Source: Sparassis latifolia | Lineage: Eukaryota > Basidiomycota > Agaricomycetes > Polyporales > Sparassidaceae | DNA: 64,000 nucleotides | Direction: 5' to 3' | NCBI GenBank assembly: GCA_018466975.1 | Contig: CM031560.1 | Location: 2,666,001-2,730,000 of the forward strand | Shown here: positions 23,204-32,979 of the stretch, piece by piece | Layout of the letters: each line of letters starts with the position of its first letter | How positions within the stretch are numbered: position 1 is the first letter of the stretch | The notes under the pieces: model-generated | What the model was told of the DNA's origin: nothing | Databases searched by the model: none | The model's input: only the letters and a program-made list of their open reading frames with translations | Translations under genes and position numbers: made by a program

Positions 23204-26200
23204 ATGCCTGTCCATCTAACTCCTCGACCCCAACACATTCCGAGTTTCCTTCACTACCCTTGCAAGGTTTCTGGCTGCAATCGATGGTTTAAGAACAAGG
23301 GTGGACTTACGAAACACACTCGGTCCACTCATGCTCACACTCCTCCTGCACAGAGGCAAACAAACACTATTTATCAGGCACAATATGCAACGTCTTCTCA
23401 TGGCAATGCTCATGATGATCAGGAAGCTGAAACTGATTCAGAAGACGAGTCTAGTGATACACAGTCTGAAGATGACAATTCTGCATCTGCACGCTCAAGT
23501 TCTTCGAATCGTGCACCATCATGGTCTCCAGTATATTCAGATGGTGCTAATGTCTTGTCCATTTCTGAATTGGATATTGACCCGGAGGATGGAAGTGACT
23601 TCGATGGTGAATTCAATGCCAAGGACTACACTAGAGTGGATCCAGATCCAATTGGTGTGACAAGAGAATATCATCCCTACATTAATAGTAAGTTCGTCTG
23701 CTTGCATGCAAATTTCACTAAGTCCTCCTATGTCTGACAGGAAGGCCATGTGATGAAAATGGGATCTATCTTCCAAATGGTACACCTCCCCCACCTCCCC
23801 CTGCTCCAGAACCAGACGATTGGTTCCCTTACCCCGATCGAGTAGCCTTTGAAACGGCTGAATTCCTTTACAAATGAGATCAAATGTCAGCAGATAAGAT
23901 CGACACACTTCTTCAGTTGTGGGCTGCCAGTCTAGTACAACATCAGGACCATCCACTGTTTGCAGATCACGAAGAGCTATACAGTATAATAGATTCAACA
24001 TTACTTGATGAGGTCAGGTGAGAATCATTCAATTTGCAGTATGAAGGCGAGCTTCCCGAGAGAAATGTTCCCTCATGGATGACGGCAAAGTACGAGGTCC
24101 ATTTTCAAAATCCACGAGAAGTATTTCGCAACCAAATGGCAAATGTTGATTTTGATGGTGAGATCGACTATGGACCACTACGGGAGTTTGAGAATGGCAA
24201 ACGTCACCTGAAAGACTTTATGTCTGGAGATTGAGCCTGGAGGCAAGCAGTGAGCTTATTCTGTTTGTTTTTATCTTTGTAACTAATGTCAGTCAATCTT
24301 AGGACCTCATTGCACAGGATCCAAGTACGCATGGTGCAGCCTTCATTCCTGTCATTCTTAGCAGTGACAAAACTACTGTCTCTGTTGCTACTGGACAAAA
24401 TGAGTATTATCCACTGTATGGATCCATTGGAGGTGTACACAATAATGTACGTCGTGCACATCGCAATGCTGTAGCACTGTTGGGCTTTCTTGCCATTCCG
24501 AAGAGTGAGTTACGATCTAAGTGTCGATTCTAATGGTGGCACATGAGCTGATCACTTGAATGGTAATAGCTGATAAGGAGTTCTCCGAGGATGCAACGTT
24601 TCACAAGTTTTGCTGACAGTTGTTTTATAGTTCATTGTCAAGAATCTTACAGCCATTGAAGCCTGGAATGACAACGTCAGAGGTTACACTATGTGCAGAT
24701 GGCCACTATCGGCGGGTCGTGTATGGTCTCGGTCCCTATATCGCAGACTATCCAGAACAAGCTCTGCTTGCATGTGTTATCTCTGGCTGGTGTCCAAAGT
24801 TAGCCATTCCATTACTTACTTTTCACTTCACTGACAGTTTTTCTAGGTGCACCGCTCCAAGAAATGATCTTGACGGTCCCGGCTATGGGTTGCATTGCCA
24901 TGAACATACTGAACTGCTAGTACGAGAACTAGAACTTGGTGTGTTATGGGATGAATATGGTCTCGTTGGAGATATAGTGGTGAGTCTAGCCTTAGATTCA
25001 ATGCGCTGTCATTTCAATTTTACCACTTTCATAGCTGACTTTCTTTCACTATTACAGCCATTTACAAATGATTTTCCTCGAGCCGACATTCATAAACTCC
25101 TCTCTCTGGATCTTCTTCATCAGATCATTAAGGGAACATTTAAGGATCACCTTGTTAGCTGGGTGGAGGACTACATCCATCTAACCTATGACAAGAAGGA
25201 AGTGAAGAGAATTATGGCAGATATTGATCAACGGTGAGTTTTTATGAAGTCTAACTGTTTCATCATATAAAGCTTGCCTCCCATTATAGCATTGCAGCTG
25301 TACCTGCATTCTCTGGTCTACGGCAATTCCCTGAGGGCTGTGGATTCAAGCAATGGACAGGAGATGATTCAAAAGCATTAATGAAGGTTCGTTCTTGCTA
25401 GTACTAAATAAATGGTTTCACCAAATGTATATATATATATATGTACTAGGTTTATCTTCCTGCAATCATCGACTACGTTCCTCAGGACATGGTCCGTGCC
25501 ATCCGTGCCTTTCTTGAGTTCTGTTATCTCGCAAGGTGCAACATCCACACAGAGCGGACACTTGAAGCACTTCAGGATGCTCTTGATCGCTTTCACCATT
25601 ATCGAAAAATCTTTGAGACTTCTGGTGTTCGACCTGATGGCATTTCACTCCCTCGGCAGCATTCTCTTTGCCATTATAAATTCTCAATTTGGGAATTTGG
25701 CGCTCCGAATGGTTTGTGCTCGTTAATCACTGAATCAAAGCATATCAAAGCTGTCAAGGAGCCTTGGCGACGATCAAGCAGATACAAGGCTCTTGGGCAA
25801 ATGTTGCGGACAAACCAGAGAATCGACAAGCTTGCGGCTGCTCGCATTGACTTCACAAATCGTGGGATGCTGAATGGCTCGTGTCTTTCAGAGGCATTAC
25901 AGAAGCTAGGTAAGCCTATTTATGTCTCTGTCATCAGTTTATTGAGTTATCAACAGTTGCTGTAGATGACAGTCTCAGCGAGAAAGAAGATGTTGAAGCA
26001 AATGCCGATCATCTCACAATAAAGCCATCAAATTGTGATGAGCAAAATGATGATGGCGCTGTTTCTGGACCAACAATTCTTGCATACGTTGACTTGGCTG
26101 CCACTATTCGTGAGCAGCGATTAACTTCATTCTGCCATATAGTTCTGCTGACCAATTTATAACAGAGCGGCAACATGCCAGAAGCTTTGCTGAACTTGCT

Positions 26201-26827
26201 AAGGAGATCAATCAACTGAAACTTCCTGAGCTCATTCGACAGTTTCTTTATGATCAGTTGAATCCAGATAATCCCCGACCTGCATCTGACATTGATATCA
26301 ATGAATGTCCCACACTCAAGGGAAAGATCTCTATGCACTACTCTGCCGCTGCGACATATTATGCTCCTAGTGATCCATGTGGTGTCGGCGGGATGCATTG
26401 TGAGCATATTCGAGCAAACCCAGTATGGCGTGGACTTGCTCCACGTTTTGATTGTGCCCTCGTCAACTGTGACTCGACTCAGGATGGCATGCTGGGAATC
26501 GAGGTTGTTCACATCCATTTATTCTTCTCTTTCAAGCACGAAGGTCGCCAATATTCCTGTGCCCTTGTCCATTGGTTCCAACGAATCGACGACCAGCCAA
26601 ATGAAGATGTCAGCATGTGGGTTGTTCAGCCAGAAATGGATGTGCAACACATACCTTTTATGTCCGTAATCCATCTCGACTTTATAATACGTGCCACACA
26701 CTTGATCCCTGTGTATGGCGATGCACGTATATTACGAGATATCACAGATGAGAACTCCCTGGATGCATTTCAGGCTTTCTATGTCAACAAGTTTGCTGAC
26801 CACCATGCATTCGAAATCCTGTCATGA
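23204..26827 (+). pseudogene. Plavaka transposase with four in-frame TGA codons
   Basis: DDE-type transposase of the Plavaka class. The N-terminus has a C2H2 finger (CKVSGCNRWFKNKGGLTKH, C-x4-C-x12-H-x4-H) and an acidic linker. It is followed by the family blocks PLFADHEELYSIIDSTLL, VPSWMTAKYEVHFQNPREV, FIPVILSSDKTTVSVATGQN and SSLSRILQPLKPGMTTSEVT. Next are GPYIADYPEQALLACVISGW, TNDFPRADIHKLLSLDLLHQ, EPWRRSSRYKALGQML and a C-terminal all-beta part ending SLDAFQAFYVNKFADHHAF. In-frame TGA codons interrupt it at 23875, 24019, 24232 and 24614. At each place the family has Arg or Trp, so each is a single C-to-T or G-to-A change. Otherwise the gene is complete, with introns, from ATG 23204 to TGA 26827. 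It may still be transposed in trans. Confidence 0.88.
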
Positions 26828-27269
26828 TTTGATTCAACATGTGTAGAGAAGGAAGCATATTGGAAGGCCCGCTCTCCTTCAAGTGCGTCATCCCATTCAT
26901 TTGAGATTTTAATTTGAAGCCTGAGTCACATCAGTCTTATGCGGTGAGCACTAATCTCTTATCTCATCACACAAACAAGTCATTAACAGTGTTATAGATC
27001 TCCTCCAGGGCTTCAGCAACCTCATCAATGGGAATGTACTTCCACTACCATACTATAAATACGAATGCAGCATCATGTGCATACAGGCTTATTTCAGTCA
27101 CACTAGCGTAGCAGAAAACTTTTGCCAGGCATTGAATGGCTCTCAGCTTCCCTTCATAGGAAAGGGCAAGCTCAATCCAATGACAATACACTTTGGTTCA
27201 CTTAGTGTCCTTGTTCTGCGCAACTCCTTTAATGACTTATGTTACTTACCAAGTATATACATTAGTTGA
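26828..27269. other. 3' flank of the transposase
   Basis: About 440 bases without a supportable gene between the transposase stop and the subterminal repeats. Only short unrelated frames are present. Confidence 0.4.
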
Positions 27270-27545
27270 CTTATCGAACTTGACATGCGTGCTCAACTGC
27301 CTTATCTAGTGGCTTAACATCATAATTACTATTTTTACTTACTAATACAGACTAAGTAAAGCCAAGAAAGGTCTCAAAATATAATTTAACACTTGATTTC
27401 CTTATCGGACTTGACATGCATGCTCAACTGCCTTATCTGGTAGCTTAATGTCATAATTACTATTTCTACTTACTAATATAGACTAAGTAGAGCCAAGAAA
27501 GGTCTCAAAATGTAATTTAATGCTTGTTTCCCTTATCGGAGTTGA
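27270..27545 (+). repeat. Right subterminal tandem repeat, 131-bp unit
   Basis: Two adjacent copies (27270-27400 and 27401-27531) and the start of a third, each opening with CTTATCG(A/G)ACTTGACATGC and differing mainly by transitions. They end about 20 bases before the right terminal repeat. The position suggests transposase-binding sites. The left end has only short related motifs. Confidence 0.85.
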
Positions 27546-27563
27546 CCCCCTTAGATAAGATGC

Positions 27564-27600
27564 TTAAGCTGATCAAAGTAAATTTAAGGTTTTCCTGATG
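27564..27600 (-). repeat. Right terminal inverted repeat of the Plavaka element
   Basis: Reverse complement begins CATCAGGAAAACCT and matches the left end over 37 bases with about five differences. The base pair outside is CT, as on the left. Confidence 0.88.
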
Positions 27601-27602
27601 CT

Positions 27603-28277
27603 GTCAGGTGTGTGGGGCTTGTGTGTGGCTTCTCTTGTCAAAGTGGTCTAAATGGCCATATGTGGCGGTGAACCTGCCAGTGGCGTGGATGTAACAAAAA
27701 AGGAGATGAGTGGTGTGTGAGCTCGAGAGGAGTTTGGACAGCAATGTGGCTATGCAGCTGAGCTCCTGAGTAAGGACATGGCGGTGCGGGTGGTAGGCTG
27801 GGCAGCTGAGGAGGAAGTGCTGTACTGATTCTACATGAGACTTGCAAGCTGGGCAGAGTTTCATTGAGGAGCACTTGATGCAGTGCAGGTGTGCATTGAG
27901 CAGTGCATGCCTGCTATGACCAAGTAAGTACAGAGAGGCCATCGGTCCACCAATTTCTAGATTAGCAGTCAAGGCATTCACAATCCCTGTATGAAGCTGT
28001 GTAAGAAGGCTGATGTGGCAGTGTGGGAGGTTGGCGACGAGTTTTTTGAACTTTGTGGAGGGGAGGGAGGGGTCTATACGTGCGAAGGCATGTCCACGCT
28101 CAGAGTTCATCTATTGTGTCGCTGCTCTGTCTTTCAGGTGCTTCAGGTGGCATTCTCGCAGCTTGGAGGTGCTGAGGGGGAATCACGTAGGCTCTTGGAA
28201 AGCATGGCATCGAGGGTGGCCTCTCCATGGGCCACTTTCTTGGCTTCTTTGTCAGCTTGTTCATTACCCTCAATGTC
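27603..28277 (-). mobile_element. LINE fragment: end of RNase H and C-terminal zinc-knuckle region
   Basis: 5'-truncated non-LTR retrotransposon on the minus strand. It begins with GNEQADKEAKKVAHGE, the end of an RNase H domain. After a broken stretch comes FARIDPSLPSTKFKKLVANL, then LTQLHTG, and LCPACKSHVESVQHFLLSCP, the C-terminal Cys/His motif of I/Tad-type fungal LINEs. The stop codon TGA at 27604-27606 lies two bases before the Plavaka element, and the 3' untranslated part resumes at 11254. Its 5' edge at 28277 adjoins the 13-bp target duplication 28278-28290. Total length without the insertion is about 1.24 kb. It carries in-frame stops and is dead. Confidence 0.85.
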
Positions 28278-28592
28278 CTATTACTGACTTACCTTCCACG
28301 AAGCCAGCGTCAAGCACACTTCAGTATCTGCTTTTGAGTATCAGTCAATGAACTGCAGCCCGGCCAGACTCTTTGGGCAATATACTGTCCCTGCATTTCC
28401 TTATTGTCAAATGATCCCGTATTGCTAAAAACCTCAGGGTAGAATACCAGCTTTCCTACAGCGGACCTAATTGACTCTCTGATAAGATTGAATGACAGTC
28501 CTGTTCCAGAAACAATAAGGCTGAGCTGCAGAAACTGCAGCCAAGTGCCATAAATCTCATGCAGCATGCTATATTCACCACGTTTGCTCGTG

Positions 28593-28806
28593 CATCAGGA
28601 AAACCCAACTTTCTCTTATGGACTTATTTAGACTTTTTGGGTCTGACAACCCTTATTTAAGGCTATAAGTGTTCAAATAAGTCGAATTTCAGACACTCAG
28701 GGAATATGCCTTAGGTCCTTTTTGTCCTTATGTCCTTAAATAAGGACTATAAGTCCATTTAAGTTATTTAAGTGTTCTTTTAAGGAAAAGTGGGGTTTTT
28801 CTGATG
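28593..28806 (-). mobile_element. 214-bp MITE sharing the Plavaka end sequence, copy 1
   Basis: Ends CATCAGGAAAACCC and, on the other strand, CATCAGAAAAACCCC, flanked by TG on both sides (28591-28592, 28807-28808). The interior is AT-rich and contains paired ATAAGGAC/GTCCTTAT units. It splits an exon of the pseudogene; removing it with one TG restores the frame. Same family as 31431-31644, in the opposite orientation. Confidence 0.88.
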
Positions 28807-28979
28807 TGTACAAGTAGAAAGCTGTCATTTCTCTCTCAGATGCAATCTGAGCTTCATCGAAGGTGAGAAAAAGGTTAGCTGTGTGAACATGCTTGTGCAG
28901 AGTAACTGAATACCAGAGTGTCCTTATGTTGTTTTTCAATGCAAAAGTATCATTCATGGCTGAAATTACCTGCAATAAT

Positions 28980-29560
28980 AGGGGGAGTCAAAGTTGAAGA
29001 TTCTGCACGATTCCGAGTGCAGATTCTGATGATGGTTTTGGGTCTCAGAATTGATGCAAAATCAGAATTGTACCTGAATTGTGTCGAATTATTGAATCAC
29101 CTCTGGAGGCGATTCAACGTGCCAGCATCGCCGCTCGCCAATTCTGTTAACCAACTCTTATGTAATGTTTGTTACTTCAACATACAAATCATATATAGCA
29201 TTGTAACAGATTCTATTAAGTATTTAAAAAATGTTTTCGTGATCTCAACCCCCTCTAAGTCAACACACAACTCCTGTGCTTTCCTGCCCCTCTGTAACGA
29301 GTCGGTTCTGATGACTGTTACTCATTATGGACTGCTTACTACTTATCTAAGCAAGTTGCTTTATATCCTTTACACTCACCATCTAGCTGTATCTACACTC
29401 AGTCTTAGCTACTTTTGGCTATATATTGAGTCCACTGCAGCCCTGGTGAGTCTAAGCATCTAGGCTGCTTACATCCTCTGTGGGCATTCAGCAGAGCTTG
29501 GGCAGTTTCAGCTCGGTGCCATCATGGTGTGCATCGAGGCATGATACTTTGAGACTTACT
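28980..29560. other. Unassigned AT-rich stretch
   Basis: Between exons of the pseudogene. A plus-strand frame of 181 codons (28918-29463) overlaps it but looks like nothing I recognise and is probably not coding. GTCAAAGTTGA with GATTCTG occurs here near 28986 and again near 29681, hinting at another decayed repeat. Confidence 0.35.
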
Positions 29561-29974
29561 AGTGCAGAACATAGCTTATAATTAAGAATATAACACTCTG
29601 TATTGAAGACACATAGCTCGACTTTCTAACTTGAGTATGAAGAATTGCTGTAAAATCAGCATCACTTGAAAGTGGGGTGGTCAAAGTTGATGATGATTCT
29701 GACTCAATTACAACTCGAGAATTGTCAGAGAATCTGGTAGCAGAATTGCCCACTCTGACCTTCCCTAATGAGTTAAAGATATCCTTCTGGCAGCAAACCT
29801 GGGAAGGCATAAGTTGAAGATAAACCCATCGACATCACAGTTTAGTTTTATCCTGCTGCAGCTCTGAGCATGATAAGAATAGATCTAAAATAAAAAGGCA
29901 CTTGAATAAGATGAGAAGAAACAACTGTTCAGCAATGTCATAATTCTTCTTCAGTTCCTCATTTGCAATTTTCT

Positions 29975-31968
29975 CAGCTGCTGCAACTCTACTGGAAGCC
30001 ATCATTGGTCACATCCAGGTATACATCAAGCCTACATATCGCCGTAATCGTGACAACATCCTCAAGGAGATATGAGAACATTCAGTTTCTCTGCTGTCAG
30101 TGTTGAAGTATATTCTCAGAGAACGACAATTCTCTGTAATTTGCTGCCTTGGTAAGTATGTGATGCATCCCATTACTCCAGATAAATTAATGTATTAGCG
30201 GAGGACAGGAAATTTTCGTATTGAACCAACTCCAGTATTCTCTTATACTAGTGCCACTCCTGAAGTACCAAGTGAGTGACATGATATATACTCTGATACA
30301 TGACACTGATCAAATTCAACAACTGTTCAAGGAACCCCTGAAAGATGAGCACGAAACTCACGGGCTCGCCAATGTCAATAGTTGAGATGAATGACATCTT
30401 AAACACGTTTTAACAGTGTATATTACCTCTATAAGGTCATTCATCAATGCTGAGAACTTGGAGCTCATACCCTTGCCCATTTCTGCAGATTATACACTGT
30501 TCTTTGATAGTTTGAGATCCATGGTCAAACAAGATACTGCAGTTCGGGACAGAGTTGATAAATTGTTTACTTTTTCAGGTTATCCACAGTGCAGCTCTGT
30601 CTCTTTATGTGTGCCATTATGGCCTTATTCTTAGTTAACTATTCTCACATCAGGCTCTTATTCAATACTTCTAGTGCTGGCAAGACTCAACTTCTAATTG
30701 AAGGTCTCTGCTGCTATTGGGGATTATACATTGTCTCGTGCTACAGCACATCACCTTTTGAGTTCAACGACACCAAGCTAGCATGGAATCTTCTCAAGAC
30801 ATCTCCAGATTTTACACCTGAGGTGCCTCTTAAGTCATCTCGAACCAGATTAGTTAGGTTAGTTAGTAAGGTTATCAGTTTGAGATGACTTGAGAGACAC
30901 ACCTCAGATGTAAAATATGGAGATGTCTTGAGAAGATTCCATGCTAGCTTGGTGTCGTTAGACCCAAAAGGTGATGTGCCGTAGCACGAGACAATGTATA
31001 ATCTCCAATAGCAGCAGAGACCTTCAATTAGAAGTTGAGTCTTGTCAGCACCAGAAGTATTGAATAAGAGCCTGATGTGAGAATAATTAACTAAGAATAA
31101 GGCCATGATGGCACACATAGAGAGACAGAGCTGCACTGTGGATAACCTGAAAAAGTAAACAATTTATCAACTCTGTCCCGAACTGCAGTATCTTGTTTGA
31201 CTATGGATCTCAAACCATCAAAGAACAGTGTACAATCTGCAGAAATGGGCAAGGGTATGAGCTCTAAGTTCTCAGCATTGATGAATGACCTTATGGTAGG
31301 TAATATACACTGTTAAAACATGTTTAAGATGTCATTGATCTCAACTATTAACATTGGCGAGCCCAGTGAGTTTCACGCTCATCTCTCAGGGGTTCCTTGA
31401 ACAGTTATTAAATTTGATCAGTGTCATGTACATCAGGAAAACCCCACTTTTCCTTAAAAGGGCACTTAAATAACTTAAATGGACTTATGGTCCTTATTTA
31501 AGGACATAAGGACAAAAAGGACCTAAGGCATATTCTCTGAGTGTCTGAAATTCGACTTATTTGAACACTTATAGCCTTAAATAAGGGTTGTCAGACCCAA
31601 AAAGTCTAAATAAGTCCATAAGAGAAAGTTGGGTTTTCCTGATATATCGGAGTATATATCATGTCACTCACTTGGTACTTCAGGAGTGGCACTAGTATAA
31701 GAGAATACCGGAGTTGGTTCAATACGAAAATTTCCTGTCCTCCGCTAATATGTTAATTTACCTGGAGTAATAGGATGCACTGCGTACTTACCAAGGCAGC
31801 AAATTACAGAGAATTGTCATTCTCTGAGAACATACTTCAATGCTGGCAGCAGAGAAACTCAATGTTCTCATATCTCCTTGAGGATGTTGTCATAATTACG
31901 GCGATATGCAGGCTTGATGTATACCTCGATGTGACCAAAGATGACTTCCAGTAGAGTTGCAGCAGTTG
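29975..31968. repeat. 2-kb palindrome: inverted duplication of the pseudogene 5' half
   Basis: Left arm 29975-30841 (about 867 bases) is the reverse complement of right arm 30882-31968, with a 40-base spacer. The right arm is about 214 bases longer because it contains a MITE (31431-31644) that the left arm lacks. The right arm is collinear with the gene start at 32360, so it is the original and the left arm the copy. Differences between arms are mostly transitions. Confidence 0.92.
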
Positions 31969-32360
31969 AGACGTGTAAGAGCTGCAGTGTAAGAACTGTG
32001 AACCATTTCCATAACCGCAGCATCCTAAACCTCATGCTGTTTCGCTGTGAAGGGATCATCCACGATAGTCAACCCTGCCAATGACTCCTCAGACGAAGCT
32101 TGATCTCCTGATGACATGTCATCCAAGCTCCCAACCTCAGCATTATTATTATGCAGGCTCTTGTTGAGAGCACCCGACGACGATTCTACGTTAGAAAGGC
32201 TCAGTCCAGATTCCGTGTCCAGGATCGTTTCTGCGAATATCTGCGCGTCGTCTCCTGATGCCATGCCTTCTGCTGGTCTGTCGTCCAAATTGTTGCTTGT
32301 ACCACGCGTTCTCTTTAGGGATGATGCTGCGAGCGGTGGAGAGGGCGCGGAGCGCTTCAT
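30882..32360 (-). pseudogene. 5' part of the P-loop NTPase / nuclease-like gene
   Basis: Starts at ATG 32360 with a charged, serine-rich head (MKRSAPSPPLAASSLKRTRG) that probably contains a nuclear signal, followed by an acidic linker. Later exons give LEVIFGHIEVYIKPAYRRNY and LIEGLCCYWRLYIVSCY after a degenerate Walker A: this arm reads GADKTQLL, whereas the duplicated arm reads SAGKTQLL. Both lack the full GxxxxGK[S/T] pattern, so NTP binding is doubtful. A TGA at 31817-31819 stands where the duplicated arm has CGA (30124-30126). The gene then runs into the palindrome centre and resumes at about 29.9 kb. The P-loop assignment is moderately sure; the biological role is unknown. Confidence 0.6.
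31431..31644 (+). mobile_element. 214-bp MITE sharing the Plavaka end sequence, copy 2, with empty site
   Basis: Same length and sequence family as 28593-28806, reverse orientation. It is flanked by TA (31429-31430, 31645-31646). The other palindrome arm has the unoccupied site at 30297-30298 with a single TA, so the 2-bp target duplication can be read directly. Confidence 0.9.
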
Positions 32361-32979
32361 TGTAAGATAGCGCGGGAAAGTTGAGTCGAGAAAATGACCC
32401 TTGGACCGCGAGCGTCGCGCAATAAGCATGTGATTGCCATGCGCTAGGCGCCCATTCGTGTCGTATATCCAATATTTGTGCTCGCTCTGCGTTCCTACGT
32501 TCACTGGGTACGCTCGAGGTCTCTGTGTCCATCAATCATTTTCAAATCTTTTGAAGATGAAGACCCTCCTCTCGACAACATAGACACAAACATTCCCTCC
32601 GCGTTTCATCCGTGGATGGACATTACTTTGGCCACGGACAAACGTTTTCACGTAGAACCCAACGATATTTTGTTTTCTTGCGGCCAGAGCATCGTGCTAA
32701 GGACTGCCAAGTTGTTGGTGGTAAGTTCTCAACATACTGTACTCGAAAGAGAGCGCGTGTGCGGCAGGCATGTCCGTCGACTTAAAGATGCTGCGCCCAC
32801 GAGTTTATTTGAAGACTTCAAGCATGCCTAGCGTGTGTTGGTGCTAGAGCATCTAATCCACGGAACAGCAGGTATGTATAGCTGCGCTCTCACTGACTTG
32901 ACATTCCGGCAATGCTATATAACCTCCAGGCGTAATGTAAACCTCGGTAGACCAACGTCCCACTATTCATCCTCCCATC
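32361..32979. promoter_or_regulatory. Divergent region with an unassigned short reading frame
   Basis: Space between two genes transcribed in opposite directions. A plus-strand frame around 32530-32720 reads FEDEDPPLDNIDTNIPSAFH and could be an exon of an unrecognised gene, but it has no good start and no partner exon that I can define. Confidence 0.3.

Larger units (their letters stand above)
11257..27600 (+). mobile_element. 16.3-kb Plavaka-type DNA transposon carrying cargo genes
   Basis: Both ends carry the inverted sequence CATCAGGAAAACCT, extended to 37 bp with about 32 matches (11257-11293 and 27564-27600). A direct CT dinucleotide flanks each end (11255-11256, 27601-27602). The same end sequence with 2-bp duplications bounds two 214-bp MITEs in this window. 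On both sides the flanking DNA is one interrupted LINE, so the whole interval behaves as a single insertion. The transposase gene (23204-26827) belongs to the Plavaka class, a CACTA-related basidiomycete group. Inside are also a TET/JBP-like gene, an NAD-glutamate dehydrogenase gene and an uncharacterised gene. Nested secondary insertions inside the interval cannot be excluded. The transposase carries premature stops, so this copy is probably immobile on its own. Confidence 0.82.
28291..29900 (-). pseudogene. Middle part of the P-loop NTPase / nuclease-like gene (Walker B region)
   Basis: Second of the three pieces. At 28815-28975 the minus strand reads NLFLTFDEAQIASEREMTAF, a Walker-B-type strand (hydrophobic run ending in DE). 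If the 214-bp MITE at 28593-28806 and one copy of its 2-bp duplication are left out, the frame continues into YSMLHEIYGTWLQFLQLSL and IVSGTGLSFNLIRESI. The piece ends at a splice donor (GTAAGT) at about 28290, exactly where the LINE entered. A TGA stands where the family pattern suggests Arg, near 28302. Further upstream, about 29745-29900, a weak exon (QLMPSQVCCQKDIFNSLGKV) is readable. Exon limits are approximate. Confidence 0.6.

Noticed and set aside
11257..27600. Interpretation as a Starship or Helitron
   Set aside because: No tyrosine recombinase (DUF3435) or Rep/helicase gene is seen, and terminal inverted repeats with 2-bp duplications plus a Plavaka transposase fit a DDE transposon.
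11257..27600. Interpretation as two separate elements that happen to flank a host GDH2 locus
   Set aside because: The DNA outside both ends is one continuous LINE with a single 13-bp duplication, and the two ends are partners of one another. A nested insertion inside remains possible.
28918..29463. 181-codon plus-strand frame
   Set aside because: Antisense to exons of the P-loop pseudogene and composed of hydrophobic low-similarity sequence; treated as a shadow.
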